From contig CM069610.1 of assembly GCA_035771175.1 (NCBI GenBank), forward strand, positions 26,192,501-26,256,500: 64,000 nucleotides of DNA. Direction: 5' to 3'. Below, in pieces: positions 12,501 through 25,590 of this stretch (the first letter of the stretch is position 1; every line of letters starts with the position of its first letter). Below the pieces are notes generated by a model. It made no database searches and was not told the DNA's origin. It was given only the letters and a program-made list of their open reading frames with translations. The stretch comes from Paratinospora sagittata (taxonomy: Eukaryota; Streptophyta; Magnoliopsida; Ranunculales; Menispermaceae). A program made the translations under genes and the position numbers.

Positions 12501-13189
12501 ATATGATCTAAAAAATTTTGTATAACTATCTTGTTGACTCAAATATGGAGAATAATGGGTACCATGTTGAAGATGGGCTACTATTCAAAGAAGATAAATT
12601 GCGTATTCCAAAAGAACATTGTCTACTTATAATCAAAGAAGCTTATACATTTCCAAAGGTATGTGTATTGGCCTGAGATGACAATAGAAGTAGATAGGTT
12701 TATTAAAGGATAGTATGTTGCAGGAGCAAGCCCAACAGCAGAAAATTGGGACCTTACACTTCATTACTAATTCTAAAGAGGCCTTGGGAAAGCACATCTA
12801 TGTATTATTTAGGTCTTTTATCAACTACTAATAAAGGTAATGATTATGTCTTTGTGTAGTTGATCGATTCAACAAAATAGCAATTATGCTCCCCTACAAG
12901 AAGGTGACCACAACTAAGGGTTGCAACAGAAATTTCCTTCAAAAATATCTCTATCCATTTTTAGTTACCAAAAAGCATTATCAGTGACTTGGACAACAAA
13001 TTTCTAAGCAAATTATGTAAGTCACTATGGATTATGATGGATACTTAGTTGAAAAGGTCAACAACTTTTCTCCTACAGACAGATGGGCAAATAGAAGTGG
13101 TGAACAAAACAATTGTTCAATTTCTGCATTGGTATAATCAAAAAAGACCTCAAAGTTGCGATGAAAATCTTCCATGTATAAAATACTGT
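9530..13189 (+). pseudogene. Degenerate Ty3/gypsy gag-pol (element G)
   Basis: A full gag-protease-RT-RNase H-integrase series can be traced across frames, but with many stops and frameshifts. Landmarks are: gag-like text from about 9530; a protease end resembling VVPLDVYQIIFGSSNLWDKDA (about 10820-10880); RT with [15 protein letters not shown] and [10 protein letters not shown] (about 11375-11460); RNase H with NASGYAMGVGLLQGGKPICYHS (ORF 11875-12177); and integrase with TDGQIEVVNKTI and LHWYNQKRPQS (about 13075-13155). The family resembles chromoviruses with a KQGLFEW-type RT. The integrase is cut at 13189 by the 3' LTR of element C. G is the oldest layer of the stack in the 13-33 kb interval and is not functional. 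Confidence 0.75.
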
Positions 13190-14679
13190 TGTTGTGTGCA
13201 AAACCGCAAGCGTACAGTGTCAAGTTATAATATATACTGATAAGTAAACTGGGTTGTCGTACTTAGGATTGTTATCAACACTAGCTATCACGTTCCTAAC
13301 ACTAACTTTATCTAGACAATCGAAATCGAGTGATTGAGTGAATTAAACAACTAGAAGGTAAACTAGATCAATGCAATATAAAATCAGAGAATTCAATAAT
13401 AAAAACGCCTAGAGGTTCAATCTCATCGCCCTCTCAACTATGCATAAATATGGGATTATCATCAATGCAATTTCCTTGTCTATAAGCCAAAAATCCTAAC
13501 TTCTCTAACTCCCTCTCTCGAGCACCAATTAGAACATGCTATTAGAACCCTAGGTTTTACTCTTTCGATGAAAACCCAAAACTCTAACAACTCATTAAGA
13601 TCTGTGATTCTCTTCAATGGCTTCAAGGGATATTTCGATCTCCTCTCGGTCTCACAATCACCCAGGTTATATCTTCCTTTTTTCAACCCAAAACACCCCC
13701 TCTCGGGCACCTATTTCAAGTCTAGATTCATCCAATCCTTGGCCAAAGGATTAAAAGCATTAAACTCAAAAAAACATAAATAAACTAGCAACTTTATTGA
13801 TAATAATCAATCAATAAAACCTACAGCATAGTATCAAGTTCGGATCAATCTAAACCTCTAGATAGAGGATTTAGTTCATGACTAGAAAGATAAAAGCATG
13901 AAATAACATGATGGATATAAATCCAAAACCAGAAAAAAATAGTAGAAGAAAGGAAAAGTGTAGGAGAAATATTCAATGTCTTCAATCTTGCTCTTCTCCT
14001 TGCTTCCAAACCCTAGCCGTCTTGCCTTCGTTCTTCCCTCTATTATCTTTTGAAAACCCTAAACAATGGTTTTTATGTCCATAGAAAATCGCAATAAGAA
14101 ACTCCAAGTCGAACTAGGAAAGTTTGCAATAAAATTAGAAGGTTTCTAATTATGTCGCACCTCCGCTTCTTCCTCTCTGTTTTTCCTCTTGTTCTCAACT
14201 CCATATCCCCCACAAAACCCTCTCATCTTGTAATATTTCAAGTAAGGAAGAAGTAGAAACAAGCCGCATCCAATTCGGAGTTAAATTGAGAAAGTTGTGG
14301 CCAAAACTCTAAAGTCGCGCAATTTTTATTTTTTGTCCGCCCCCCGGCGCGTGACGCCCACCACTATTTTTTTTCTGCTCTTTTTTTGTGGACTTAGCCA
14401 TTTTTTCATGCCTTCTTGACTTGTTTTGACCTTATACCTTCCTTCCAACATCTTGTACATATTTTTATCATCCAAATTGACTTTCCACCTACAAAACAAA
14501 ATCAAATTAAGTAAGTATTATGTTTTTATAATCTCATGAACTAACCTATAAAAATCTAAACCAAAATAATGCAAAAACACAAAAACTTGACTAAACTATC
14601 AAATAACTAATTTTATGATAAACACCATAAAATTCACCTAAAACATGCTCCAAAACACATACTAAATACCTACTTATCA
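13190..14679 (-). repeat. 3' LTR of element C
   Basis: On the minus strand it begins TGATAAGTAGG (14679), immediately after a polypurine-like TAAGTTTGAGGGTGT (14680-14694), and ends TTTGCACACAACA (13190). The first 400 bases from the left edge match the 5' LTR copy at 33223-33652 almost base for base, with scattered substitutions, so the pair could be used to date the insertion. Confidence 0.8.
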
Positions 14680-15028
14680 AACACCCTCAAACTTAGGACT
14701 TTGATCATCTCGAGCAAAGGGAAAACAAAACAAAAACTCAACTAACAAATCAATCATCAATCTACCATCCTATTCTCAAACAAATTAAAATATGATTCAA
14801 AATATAATATGCATATCATCATCATGGCCTACCTCTAAGATCACATTAAAAGATAATAACTCATCGAAAAATTTCAAGAGTGTTACAGATGTCTAGATTT
14901 TCAATCCAACTCCTCACCTAACCTCATCACATAGTTAATCTCATAAACCATTCATGAAATTCATAGATAAGTGCAAGCAAGTTTAAAGTGTAATTGATCT
15001 CAAATAGATATATATAAAGTGAATCCCA
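14680..15028 (-). other. Polypurine tract and 3' noncoding region of C
   Basis: This holds the PPT (14680-14694) next to the 3' LTR and then AT-rich noncoding sequence of element C, up to the TCCCA target duplication (15024-15028) of solo LTR S1. No gene is seen. Confidence 0.6.
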
Positions 15029-16999
15029 TGCTACCTCAATGAACCTCATGACATGAATGTTTTGATGATTCCAAATATCTCTTATTTGTGTATCTAATGA
15101 TCTTGTCAAGTGTTTCAGATTTATCAAGAATCAAGATCAATGAACTATGCTCACAAGCCTATTGAACATCAATTAAAGTTCTGAGTCCTTCAGTACTTAG
15201 AATATAAGGACTACTGATCAAATTTACTCTCAGCAAGATTTAATCATTTTCATATTTTGATCATCACATTTTAAAGATATTTCATGATTTCCAAAGTATT
15301 TAATTTAATAAAAAATATCATGATTTTAATCATATGTTATTGAGCTTTAATCTAGAAATCAAAAACCGCTTTTATAGAGTATTTCAAGACGCTAATGTTT
15401 TAGCAGCGCCTTCTTGGACTTGATGAGTCAGGACGCTAATTAAATATTAGGACGCTCAAGGTTGAATTGAACTAATTCATTAGGACGCTTGCTTGTAAGT
15501 AGTAGCGGCCTCCATTTTGTCAACCTTTGAGATAGTCATGACGCTGACTTACTTTCAGCTCGCTGAAAGATCTCTTAGTTTTTAATTGATTTCTATCTTT
15601 AACGACGCTGATAGTTATAAGTTGAACAAACTATTAGGACGCTACTTGTATAGGAGCTCCCTCATCCTTAGAATCAACTTAAAAACTTAAGGATGCTTAC
15701 TATCCTTCAAGCGCACACTTATTATTGTTTTAAAATTATTTTAAAATCTCAAGACACTTTCTTTTGAGTAGCGCCCTCATGCTTTTAATATTTTAAAGCA
15801 AAGCAGGATGCTAACTGTCAATTAGCGCCCTAAGAATTTAAGTCGTTTAATTGTCATAGTAAGTCAGGACGCTTACAATTCAGTAGCGTCCTCACTTCAT
15901 CGTTCGGTAGGGCACTAATGCTATATGAGCGCCCTCAAAGGAACAAAACGACAAAAATGATATTTATATTGTTCTGACACGTACATCTTTTTGAGCCACT
16001 TTTTCAGAACAACTTTTTATATTTGTCAGAGATATTCTCAAATTCATGAACCACATCTCTTAAACTTTCCTTATTCGTGAATCTGGAGAAAATCAGAATG
16101 TTCATGAAATGCGCAGTTGCCATTTTCGTGATACATTCTAGCTGTTGTGAGTAAACGTTCATATTTGAAATTCAAATTCAAATGAACAACAGCTTCATCT
16201 CTACAAGTCTATATATACCAGCACATAACAATCTATTATGACCACCGAAAATTCCCTGAGCCAAAACACTTTTGAAAGTTAGTCGAGTTTTCATCTAGTT
16301 TAAAAAGTTTAAGTTATTTTGCTTTCAAAGAGTTTTCTTTGAAACTTTACGTATTCAAATGATTCTCATACTAAGCTAAATTTATATCGTTATCTGAAAA
16401 TTCATTTGAGAATTTGAACTGTTTTCACTCAAATTGTTCAACACTGTTTTAACTTATATCATTCTTGCTGAAAGAAAATTTTGAGAGATAGTTCATAGGA
16501 TACGGTTGTCCTCAAATTCATATCTTGCATATTGTATCAAGGTTGTAACAGTAGTTATATAAACTACTGAGTTGATATTCTATATTCAACAAGGTCAGGT
16601 CTTCTCACACCCGTAAGTTGAGAAACGGTAGTTCTCATACCCTTAAGTTGAGAAACAGTCTTCTCACACCTGTAAGTTGAGAAACGGTAGTTCTCACACC
16701 CGTAAGTTGAGAAAGCTTAGGTTTGTCTCACACCCGTAAGTTGGGATAGGTCGGTCTCAAGCCTGCAAGTTGAGAAATGGTGTAACGGTTTGATTCTCAC
16801 CTGTAAGAGAATCCCTTAGCGATAAGGTTTAAAATCCTAACTTAGGAGGTTAGGTAGTGGACGTAGGCAAGTAGCCGAACCACTATAAATCGAATGTGCA
16901 TATTTATTTATATTCCGCACTTTAACTTTGCCATTGTAATTAATTTTAAATTGTCTAAGTGTCCAATTCACCCCCCTCTTGGACATACCTGGGCCAACA
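15029..16999 (+). mobile_element. Copia-type (SIRE-like) solo LTR S1
   Basis: The element begins TGCTACCTCAATG, ends CTGGGCCAACA, and is flanked by the exact 5-bp duplication TCCCA (15024-15028 and 17000-17004). Its end carries AATTCACCCCCCTCTTGG, a sequence I associate with LTR 3' ends of SIRE-like Copia elements. There is no internal region, so it is a solo LTR left by LTR-LTR recombination. Two substructures stand out: hairpin-forming AGGACGCT/AGCGCCCT pairs (about 15385-15935), and a minisatellite of TCTCACACCCGTAAGTTGAG units (about 16595-16800). Confidence 0.85.
16595..16800 (+). repeat. Minisatellite in solo LTR S1
   Basis: About six to seven degenerate copies of a 30-40 bp unit built around CTCACACCCGTAAGTTGAGAA. 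A related array sits at the same relative place in S2 (about 35765-35935), and a different unit at the equivalent place in B (about 36320-36520). Confidence 0.8.
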
Positions 17000-17004
17000 T
17001 CCCA

Positions 17005-18293
17005 TAGGCAAATCTTTCATACCACTCTCCACTAATGTAGATCACATGTCATTTAGAATCAATAGGTTTTTCCTAGGTTGTAATGTATGGCCAAGGTTCA
17101 AAGGTAGGGAAAATTGGAAAAATTTAGGCTCAAAACACCCTAAACACTTTGATCAATTACAACATCCAAAACATTACATTTAAAACCAAAAACCCTATTT
17201 TAACACATATGCCCACTTCAAATATTCAACTTTTTCATAGAATACTACACCCCCAAACTTTTTTTTTTTCAACACATAGGCATAACATCCTTTTCTTCTT
17301 TTCTTTTCTCTTTTTTTTTTTTTTTAATTTATAGCAAACTTTGTAAATTCCCAATATATTTTTCTTCATCACCTTCTTTTCATTTTTTTTCTCATTCCCC
17401 CTTTTCAACCTTCAAAAAAGATAACACTCCAACAAAATCAAAGTGTGAAAGGTGCATAGGTTGAAAATAGAAAATTTAAACATATAAGGCTCATGTTATC
17501 CAATGCATACGTATCAAAGAAAAGATCATAAAGCTTAAAATGGGTGACTAAAGATATAATCAAAAATAAGGCATGTTATATGGCTCAAACCTATTCAAAC
17601 ATGGCCTAAATCATTTTCCTCATGGCATGTTCTCTAGGATTTCGCCTCAAGTGATAATTAAACTTTTTCTAAGATTTTTAGAAATCTAATATATATAACT
17701 TTACTTGCACAAATCGAATCCAAACAAGTCATGATTCCACAAAATCAACCACACTAGACATGTAGAGAATTTTTAACAAGGCTAAGCTAATAGTCGAATC
17801 AAGCACACAAACTTAAAATATCCCTCTACATTCTCCTAGAGTCATGTTCATATACATGTTCTCCTATCATTCGTCATTCAGAAAAATTTAAAAAAAAAAT
17901 TAGAATCAAATCAAAATTTGTAAGATCATAGGACATCCTAACCTAAAACTACCGCATCTTTACCATGACAAATCAAAAATCAAAACTCTCCCCTTAAACT
18001 TAAAACAAGCATTGTCCTCAATGCTTCACAATAAAATCATAAACATACAATGGATGGAAATAAAATAAGGAGAGGTTGAGAAAACCCCCTTGAACCCAAA
18101 GGGTTGAAATCTCCACATAAGCTCTTCATCCTCTTTATGTAGCTTGCACAAGGACCCCCAAACTTGATCTAGAACCTGGGAATGAGATAGCAAAAGAAAT
18201 GTCATTGGCAAAGGTAGAATTCTAAACAACTACTAAACCAAATAAATAAATATAAACAAAAAGGAAATTGATGGGTTGCCTTCCAACAAGCGC
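17005..18293 (-). other. 3' noncoding region of element C
   Basis: No gene is seen. The sequence resembles the region left of the conserved ORF in element A (1-647): both contain ACCCCCAAACTTGA and an AACTTAAA..AAGCATTGTCCT-like segment. It includes T-rich runs (about 17260-17330). It belongs to the noncoding 3' part of the Athila-like element. Confidence 0.6.
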
Positions 18294-18840
18294 TTAGTTT
18301 AAAGTCCTCCTCCCGACTTTTTCTTCTCGCTTAAACCGAGTATGTTTCCTCATTATTTCCAGCATCCTCCCATCTTCCTCATTATTTCTAATTAACGATG
18401 GAATCACTAGACTTTTGAACTTCTCCCACAAAAACACATAAGAATGATCCTCCGGTAGAGACATAAAGTCCGTTGAAGCATCACTCCAATCTAAAGGAGG
18501 AATGTCATCTAAATACTCTAATCGCATTTTCCAACCCTTTATGCATTGGCCTTCAAGCACCTTTAAATAGTGTTGAACATCATCATTAACCTCCACAACT
18601 TTAGCTTGTACTACTTGAGCAAACAGATCCTCAAAAACAAAAGCACACTCTGTGACATTCAAACACCCTTCCACATTGGTAGGCACCAAATCAACATATG
18701 ACATCATAAGATCACTCGATTGCACATCCATAGGAACCTCTTGATCATTACACTCAAGCACATCTACCCGGTGATACAAACTCGTTTCTTCTCCTCTCAA
18801 GGCCTCATAGTCATGCATCTTTTCTAGAATACTCAATGGT
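18294..18840 (-). CDS. Conserved ORF of unknown function in element C (5' end split by CACTA)
   Basis: This open frame of about 180 codons is the paralogue of the ORF at 648-1220 (shared VLEC.DQEVPMD, DDIP.L..SDAS, FLWEK). The frame has no normal ATG at its upstream end because the CACTA element inserted at 18840/18841. Across the insertion, the frame continues upstream into the sequence starting at 31239 through a short Pro-rich stretch (MTPPPP), like the MTPPP in the A copy. The frame therefore was longer before the CACTA inserted. There is no recognisable domain. Confidence 0.6.
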
Positions 18841-19210
18841 CACACAAAAGAATCACCCATAAGGACGTTTTCCTAGAAGTGCTTTTAGGATGTTTTTGCA
18901 AACGTCCTTGAATTCGACGTCCTAAAAAGAGAAATTTTTTTAGGACGTTTTACAAAAGTCCTTATTGTTAGATATTATAAAATTCTTCACTTATTAGGAC
19001 GTTTACAAAACGTCCTTAATATGCGTATGAGGACGTTTTTGCAAATGTCCTCGAATGATAAGGGTTAAAAAGAATTTAATAATTGTGACATTTTAAAAAT
19101 GTCCTTAAAATTGGTATAAAGACATTTTACAAACATCCTAGTATGATAAGGGTTAAAAAAAATTAGTAATTATGACGCTTTATAAACGTCGTAGTATGTT
19201 ACTTTTTAAG
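18841..19210. repeat. Left subterminal repeat array of the CACTA element
   Basis: About six copies of a quasi-palindrome of the form AGGACGTTTTGCAAACGTCCT, some decayed to GACATTTTAAAAATGTCC. Such arrays are the transposase-binding subterminal region in known CACTA elements. That role here is inferred. Confidence 0.75.
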
Positions 19211-21087
19211 ACATTTCTGCTAATTGTTATTAAATTGTCTTTCACATATATGTATGTAAGCAACCAAAATCTCAGGAGAATATTTTATTTGGTATGACAT
19301 TTTCTTCTAACATAATATAAAAATGCAAATAATAAATAAACAATATAATAGTTTATAATAAAATCATCTCATTTCATCAGTACAACTCAAATTTCTCTGC
19401 CAATTTGATTTCAAAATGGTAGTTTGTTTAAGTCAATAATTAAAATTTTAAGGTAATTCATACTTACAAGCTTGATAAGAAGATTATGATCTGCAACACA
19501 AATAGTCAAGTCTTCATTCCATTCAGGATTCAATTTCCTTTTCAAAAAACTATTATATACGCTCTGTAACATGTAAATCAATTTAATTAGCAACATTAAA
19601 GAACATCTCATTAAGAACAAGCAAAACATAATTTATGAATATTCTTTGAATATTAACTAAGGAGCACAAGACTAGTAACTATTCTCATGATATTAGATGA
19701 TGAAGACAATAGAGAAACATGGTTAACACACCTATAAACAATAGCAAGCTTTATGGGCATGCTCTTTTCATTGTAAGAATAGAGATTAGACAAAAAGAGC
19801 ATATAATTATGAACTCAAACTTGAGAAAATAAATTGAAGACTTGCAAACTAGCATTGCATGATGCATTGCATGATGAACCAAATAAATGGAGCTAGCTCA
19901 TAAAGAAAATTTATATTTCTTATATCCTAAATGCGAAACATAGTTTATACTAGTCCATTAAAACAATGGAAGGCTTTATGGGCACTGCTCTTTTCATTGT
20001 AAGAATAGAGATTAGACAAAAATAGCGTATTAACTCATCTAAAAGGAATAGCCCTTAATAATCTAAGAGACTCATTGCCCTAAAGACAAACCTAAGATCA
20101 CAAATATAAAGTGAAATAGACCCTTTACTTGTCCCAATCTAAATTAAGACTTGAAACAACCTTGACCTTAATTAACTGAATCAAAAGGACCCACTAAACC
20201 ACCCATCTTTTAAACCAAAATAATGAACCTAGTCAACCAGTCAGTTGAGCATTTTATCAAACATCAAGTAGGCACCATCATCATCGCCAACAAAAACAAA
20301 ACTATCAAATTTAACTAACATTACAAATCTTAAAACCATGTGTCCATTAATATGTATGTAAAATCACTATATATATCTCACATATTTACCACCTTAATCA
20401 TCAAATATAACACAACCAAGAACAACTAAAATAAGTTTTAGAACACTTTTAATACACTTCGGAAACTCAAAGTAAAGTTTCCACACAAAATTAAAAACCT
20501 AAAACCAAGCTGCTTTAGAAAGCTACCCTGCCAAAACTCTAAAACCTGTATTTTTGAAACCAAAAACCAAACTCAAAACATAAAGTTAAATCAAAATTTG
20601 AAATTTGAAACAAATTAATTAAACACGTAATTAATAAATCTTAAGATTTTGACCATAAATCTCACAACTTCTTCCCATTAAGAAAAACTACATACCCCAT
20701 AAATCAAAAAACTATAAATGGAAACATTAAGCTTTACACCTCTTTGACACATTTCTTCAAACATCTTGAGTGCATCTAGGTTAAGAAGGTGAGTTCATCC
20801 TTAATGGATGGGTCTCTTAAAACAATCTCTGACTTCTTCCCATTAAGAAAAACTACATAGCCCATAAATCAAAAAGCTATAAATGGGAACATCAAACTGT
20901 ACACCTCTTTGACACATTTCTTCAAACACCTTGAGTGCATCTAGATTAAGAAGGTGGGTTCATCCTTAATGGATGGGTCTATTAAATTACAAATTACAAT
21001 AAGTTATCACAAAATTGAGTCTAAGAACACGTTTAACAGAAAGATTTAGTATTAACTAAAGACATAACTCAAAAGCTCTCACCTAAA
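19211..21087. other. Left interior of the CACTA element
   Basis: No convincing coding sequence. Two internal duplications are visible. A segment of about 75 bp with GGCTTTATGGGCA and CATTGTAAGAATAGAGATT occurs at about 19747 and 19973. A segment of about 150 bp (CTTCTTCCCATTAAGAAAAA to CCTTAATGGATGGGTCT) occurs at about 20667-20815 and 20830-20980. Confidence 0.6.
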
Positions 21088-21099
21088 TAAACTGTAATA

Positions 21100-22633
21100 C
21101 GACCAATTTGGTCATGTCGTTCGGTCTAACAAATGCACCTGCAACGTTCATGAATTTGATGAACCGCATCTTCAGACCATATTTAAACCGTTTCGTGGTG
21201 GTCTTTATGGATGATATCTTAATATATTCTTCAACTAAGGAAGACCATAAGATACATCTGAGGATCGTCATCCAGACCTTAGGAAGCCATCAGTTATATG
21301 CAAAGTTGAGTAAGTGCGGATTTTGGGATAAGAGAGTTCAATTCCTAGGTCTTGTGGTTTCAGGCAATGGCATTGAGGTGGATCCTTCAAAGGTTGAAGC
21401 AGTTTTAAACAGGAAGCAGCCTACCACAGTTACTCAAATATGGAGTTTTCTTAGTTTGGTTGGCTACTACAGATGCTTTATCAAGGACTTCTCAAAGATT
21501 GTTGAACCTATGACCAAGCTCACTCGGAAAGACTTACGATTCATTTAGAATCTCGCCTGTGAATCGTCATTTCAGGAATTAAAAAAGCACCTCATGCCAG
21601 CACCGGTACTAATCACTCCAAGAAATGGAGTTGGGTTTTCACTATACACCGACGCCTTTCTCCAAGGCTTAGGTGCAGTACTAATGCAAGAAGGTCAGGT
21701 TGTTGCATATGCTTCTAGGCAACTAAAGATTCATGAGGGTAATTACCCAACGCATGACTTGGAACTTATAGTTGTCGTATTTGCATTAAAGTTATGGCGT
21801 CACTACCTATACGATGAACGATTTTAGGTCTTCTCGGATCACAAGAGTCTCAAGTACATCTACACTTAGAGAGACCAAAACCTCCGCCAAAGATGATGGT
21901 TGGAATTTTTGAAAGATTATGACTTTCAACTCAAATACCATCCCGGGAAAGCCAATGTTGTGGTTGATGCCCTGAGTAAAAAATCTTATGTCGCTTGTAC
22001 TCTTAACTTTGAAATGGGAAAGTTGGCTACGGAGATGGACAAATTTAACTTACAGCTCATCGACGAGGGAGGAAGATCACGACTCTCTCAATTATCAGCC
22101 AACTCTGAGCTTATTCAAAAAATTTCAGTAGCTTAAGCCAACGACCCCATGTTAATGGAAAAAAGAGAACTTATACTTAGCGGACAGGACCTTCCTCACT
22201 GGTCAGTCTCCAATGACGGAGCAGTTTTCTACAAAAAAAAGTCTCTGCCTAACGAACGATCCTGAGGTTCGGAAATAAGTGCTAACTGAAATGCATTGCT
22301 CGAGGTTTGTTATGCATCCTGGGAGAGACAAGATGTACAAGGATGTCAAGCGAAAATTCTGGTTCTCCACTATGAAGAAGGCTATTGCAGACTTTGTTGC
22401 TCGATGTCTCCTTTGGCAACAAGTTAAGGCAGAACTCAGACTTTACCTATTGGAGAATGAAAGTCGGAGAACATCACAATGGATTTTGTTACGGCCTTGC
22501 CTCGAAATAATAAAGGACAAGATGCAATTTGGGTTATCATTGACAGACTTACAAAGTCTGCACACTTTTTACCAATAAAGTTCACGAATAACCCTACCAA
22601 GCCAGCCGAATTGTATGAAAGAGATATCGTACA
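21100..22633 (+). pseudogene. H pol, first part: RT C-terminal half, RNase H, integrase start
   Basis: The frame 21108-21548 begins at [13 protein letters not shown] and contains the RT catalytic box as [12 protein letters not shown] stop at 21546-21548 (TAG) is followed by RNase H frames (21594-21827, 21900-22136; [29 protein letters not shown]). The integrase zinc-binding domain follows (22279-22440) with HCSRFVMHPGRDKMYKDVK; the second Cys of the usual CLTCQQ is lost (CLLWQQ). A frameshift follows, and the region reaches the N insertion at 22633. Not functional. Confidence 0.85.
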
Positions 22634-25532
22634 TGTCACGACCCACTATACATGACGTCATGACCGGCACGGAAACCTCCGGGTATACCCTCTGTTGGTA
22701 CGTCCGGCGTCCCGTCAGCCTAAAACACATATACGAATCCCCAAAATCAAATACAGTACAATCCTAAAAACATCCATCTAACATGATCATAAATGAAATA
22801 AAATATTACATCTCCAAGTTACCAAATATAAAATTTCAAAGTTTACAAAATACTACAGACCCAACACATCCCAACTATGTGTTAATTATAGATATACTAG
22901 GTGTTATGGTGTACATAATTATCAAATTACAAAATTAAATGTACAACACCTACATGAAACAAAAACAAGGGACGCTACCAATCAAGCCTTCCCTTTCCCT
23001 TTTTTATCAAATCCTGAAAGAAGAAGGTGAGGTGTGAGCTACAACCCGCTCAGTGAATGTCATTTACAAGTGGCATATACGTGCATTTAATAAAAACATG
23101 ATAAGATCATAAATCATTGAAATATCATGATGACGAAATAGATTACATACATGCTAACATAATGGATCAAGTCATACATAAGACGATGCATAATATTTGT
23201 AATCATACTCATGCAATCCTAACACCTCCTAAGTACGAGGGTTCAAGGCTGGTGCACTACACACAGTACCTGAACACACACACAATACTCGTATCCTAAT
23301 AGGATTTCTGGGGTTGTGCAACACGTAAGATTAGCCTAAATTAACCTACCCATACACATGCCATAAAACCCTCTGCCAGGTACACAACTGGGATCGTCGC
23401 TAGACTTACGAGAATTCCCAAAAAGAGGAAATTCCAACTAGGAGCCTCAACACAAATTGTCATCCCGATGAATTATTCTCAAATGTATTTCATGGAATAT
23501 TAAAACATGCATACCATTATACATAAGCATTTAAAACATTTCTATACTACAATGCCACATATAAATAATCCAAAAGTAAAAGAGCACTCACACTTGATTG
23601 GCTAAGTCTAGCCAATCCAATCACCAAAACTCTCCAATTGACTAAACGGGTTCAAGATCAATCACAAGACCTGGAAATAACATGGTTCACACAACTGAAA
23701 ATCAGTCATAAAGTGTGTCAAAACGCCATGTTCAAACCCAAATCTAAAGTCAACTAGATTCTAAATTGATTACCCCCTTGGGCCAATTTTCATATTGCCC
23801 AACTTGATCATTTAGACTCAATTAAACTAAGATTGACCTAAATTGAATGTAATAGGGTGATCCCATGATCCAACCACTAATATACATGACATTCAATTAT
23901 AATTAGGGTCAACTAGACTATGCATCAAGTCAATTTCATCAATTGACTAAGTCTTGGTCAAAATCCCCAATTAGGCCAATATAAAACATAAGGTCAAAAT
24001 GAACTAAGTCATATCAGTTTAACATAGGTTCTAACATTTTAAACCCATGATTCTACTCAATTTGGGTCCAATTAAACAATCCCCAAGTCAATTTCATAAA
24101 TTGACTTGCTTTGGGTGAAAAGTCTCAATTTGGGCAAAATCCCCAAATTACATGCAAAATTGTCAAAGTACATGAAAAATGTCAAATACTTAGCCTAGAT
24201 CAAAATTAGTCAACCTTGGAGTGTCCATTATGAGAACCCACTAAATTCAATCATCAAACAACCCTAATCATGTCCAATTAGACTTACATTGCATAATTTT
24301 CCAGATTTTATATCAAGAGCATCAAAAGCCCCAAATCTGAAAATTTTCATACATAGGCCATATTGCCAATTTTACACTAGGCCACCATGTTCAGCCATGA
24401 ATTTTACTGATCTTGCAACATGGAATCATCCACAATGGCCACTAGGTCAACATAGTTGACATGCAAAGATTTTGAAAAATTTTAAGGTCATAAACTAAGT
24501 ATAGGTCATTTGAACTAAACCCTTCCAATTTCTTGCTAGAAATTGGGGGTTTCACCATTAGTGTACTCCTAACACTCTCTAATCACACATATGTGACATG
24601 CAAGACTCAACTCCAACTTTGGTTTTCCACCTATCCAAGCTTCATCACAATGCATGCATCAAAATGAAACCCTCGTGCTCAAAATAAAGCTATCATGCAA
24701 CTAATAGAGAGATTCAAGGAAGAAATGGAGGAAAAATGCAAACCTTAGGTGTTCTTGAGCAAGAAACCACCAAACCCTAATTTTTCCTCTCTTTTCTCTC
24801 CTCTAGCACTTCTCTCCTCTTTCTGAAGTGCAAAATGTGCAAATGAGCTGAAAAAATCGAGTCAATAGCCTATATAGAAGTGTTTGGGTCCACAACTAAA
24901 AGCTGCCCAAAATTGTTAAAAAATCAGTTTTCCTGTTGCAATACTTTCACTTAGATAGTCAATATCATGCAAAATACTCACCAATTTAACATCTTAACCG
25001 TTCAAAAGTTGAATGATTCACTTACAGACATTCTGGTACAAGTTTAACTCAATCCAACGGTGGGATTGCGAGAACCAACTGTTTGATCAAAACTGCGTAA
25101 GAAAATCTAAAAATCCATGAAACAGTGTTTGGAGTATAATAACTCAAAGTAGGTAACTCTGATCATGATCTTCACCGTTCATAATGAATATCTATCAGAT
25201 AAGAATGCGCTGACAAACTTTCAGCTCAATCGGACCATGGATATAGGAGATCTATCCATTGATGTAATTTGTGACAGAAATTTCTTCCTCCATGGAGCGA
25301 GCTCCACTAGATCCAAAACACCGTTTTCGACGTGTTTTGATGTTGAACGGGTCTTCGATGGTTCTGAAACTTCATGCGCACTCTCTATGACCTAAAATCA
25401 TGCAAAGACACTCGAACTTACGTGCTTCGAGCATCAAAATACATATACACATACGAATACGAATATGTATACGGGTACTCTACAGGTACACTATGGGTCA
25501 AAATGACGTCACCTAAAGGCACGGGTGCTACA
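22634..25532 (-). repeat. 3' LTR of element N
   Basis: On the minus strand it begins TGTAGCACCCGTGCC (25532) directly after the polypurine tract, and ends GGGTCGTGACA (22634). The 2.9 kb length is typical of Tekay/Del chromoviruses. It contains no gene. LTR E (3466-5769) is a related but distinct family member. Confidence 0.85.
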
Positions 25533-25590
25533 ACTCTCCCCAACTTAGGAATATTTTTGTCCTCAAAAAATAAAAGAAAGAGAACTAACC
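25533..25590 (-). other. Polypurine tract and post-pol spacer of N
   Basis: Read on the minus strand, AAGTTGGGGAGAGT (25533-25546) abuts the LTR start. The rest is the usual short spacer after pol, with the AGGACAAAAATATTCC segment. Confidence 0.7.

Noticed and set aside
16595..16800. CRISPR-like array
   Set aside because: The repeats are degenerate, without unique spacers of equal length, and the context is a plant LTR; it is a minisatellite.
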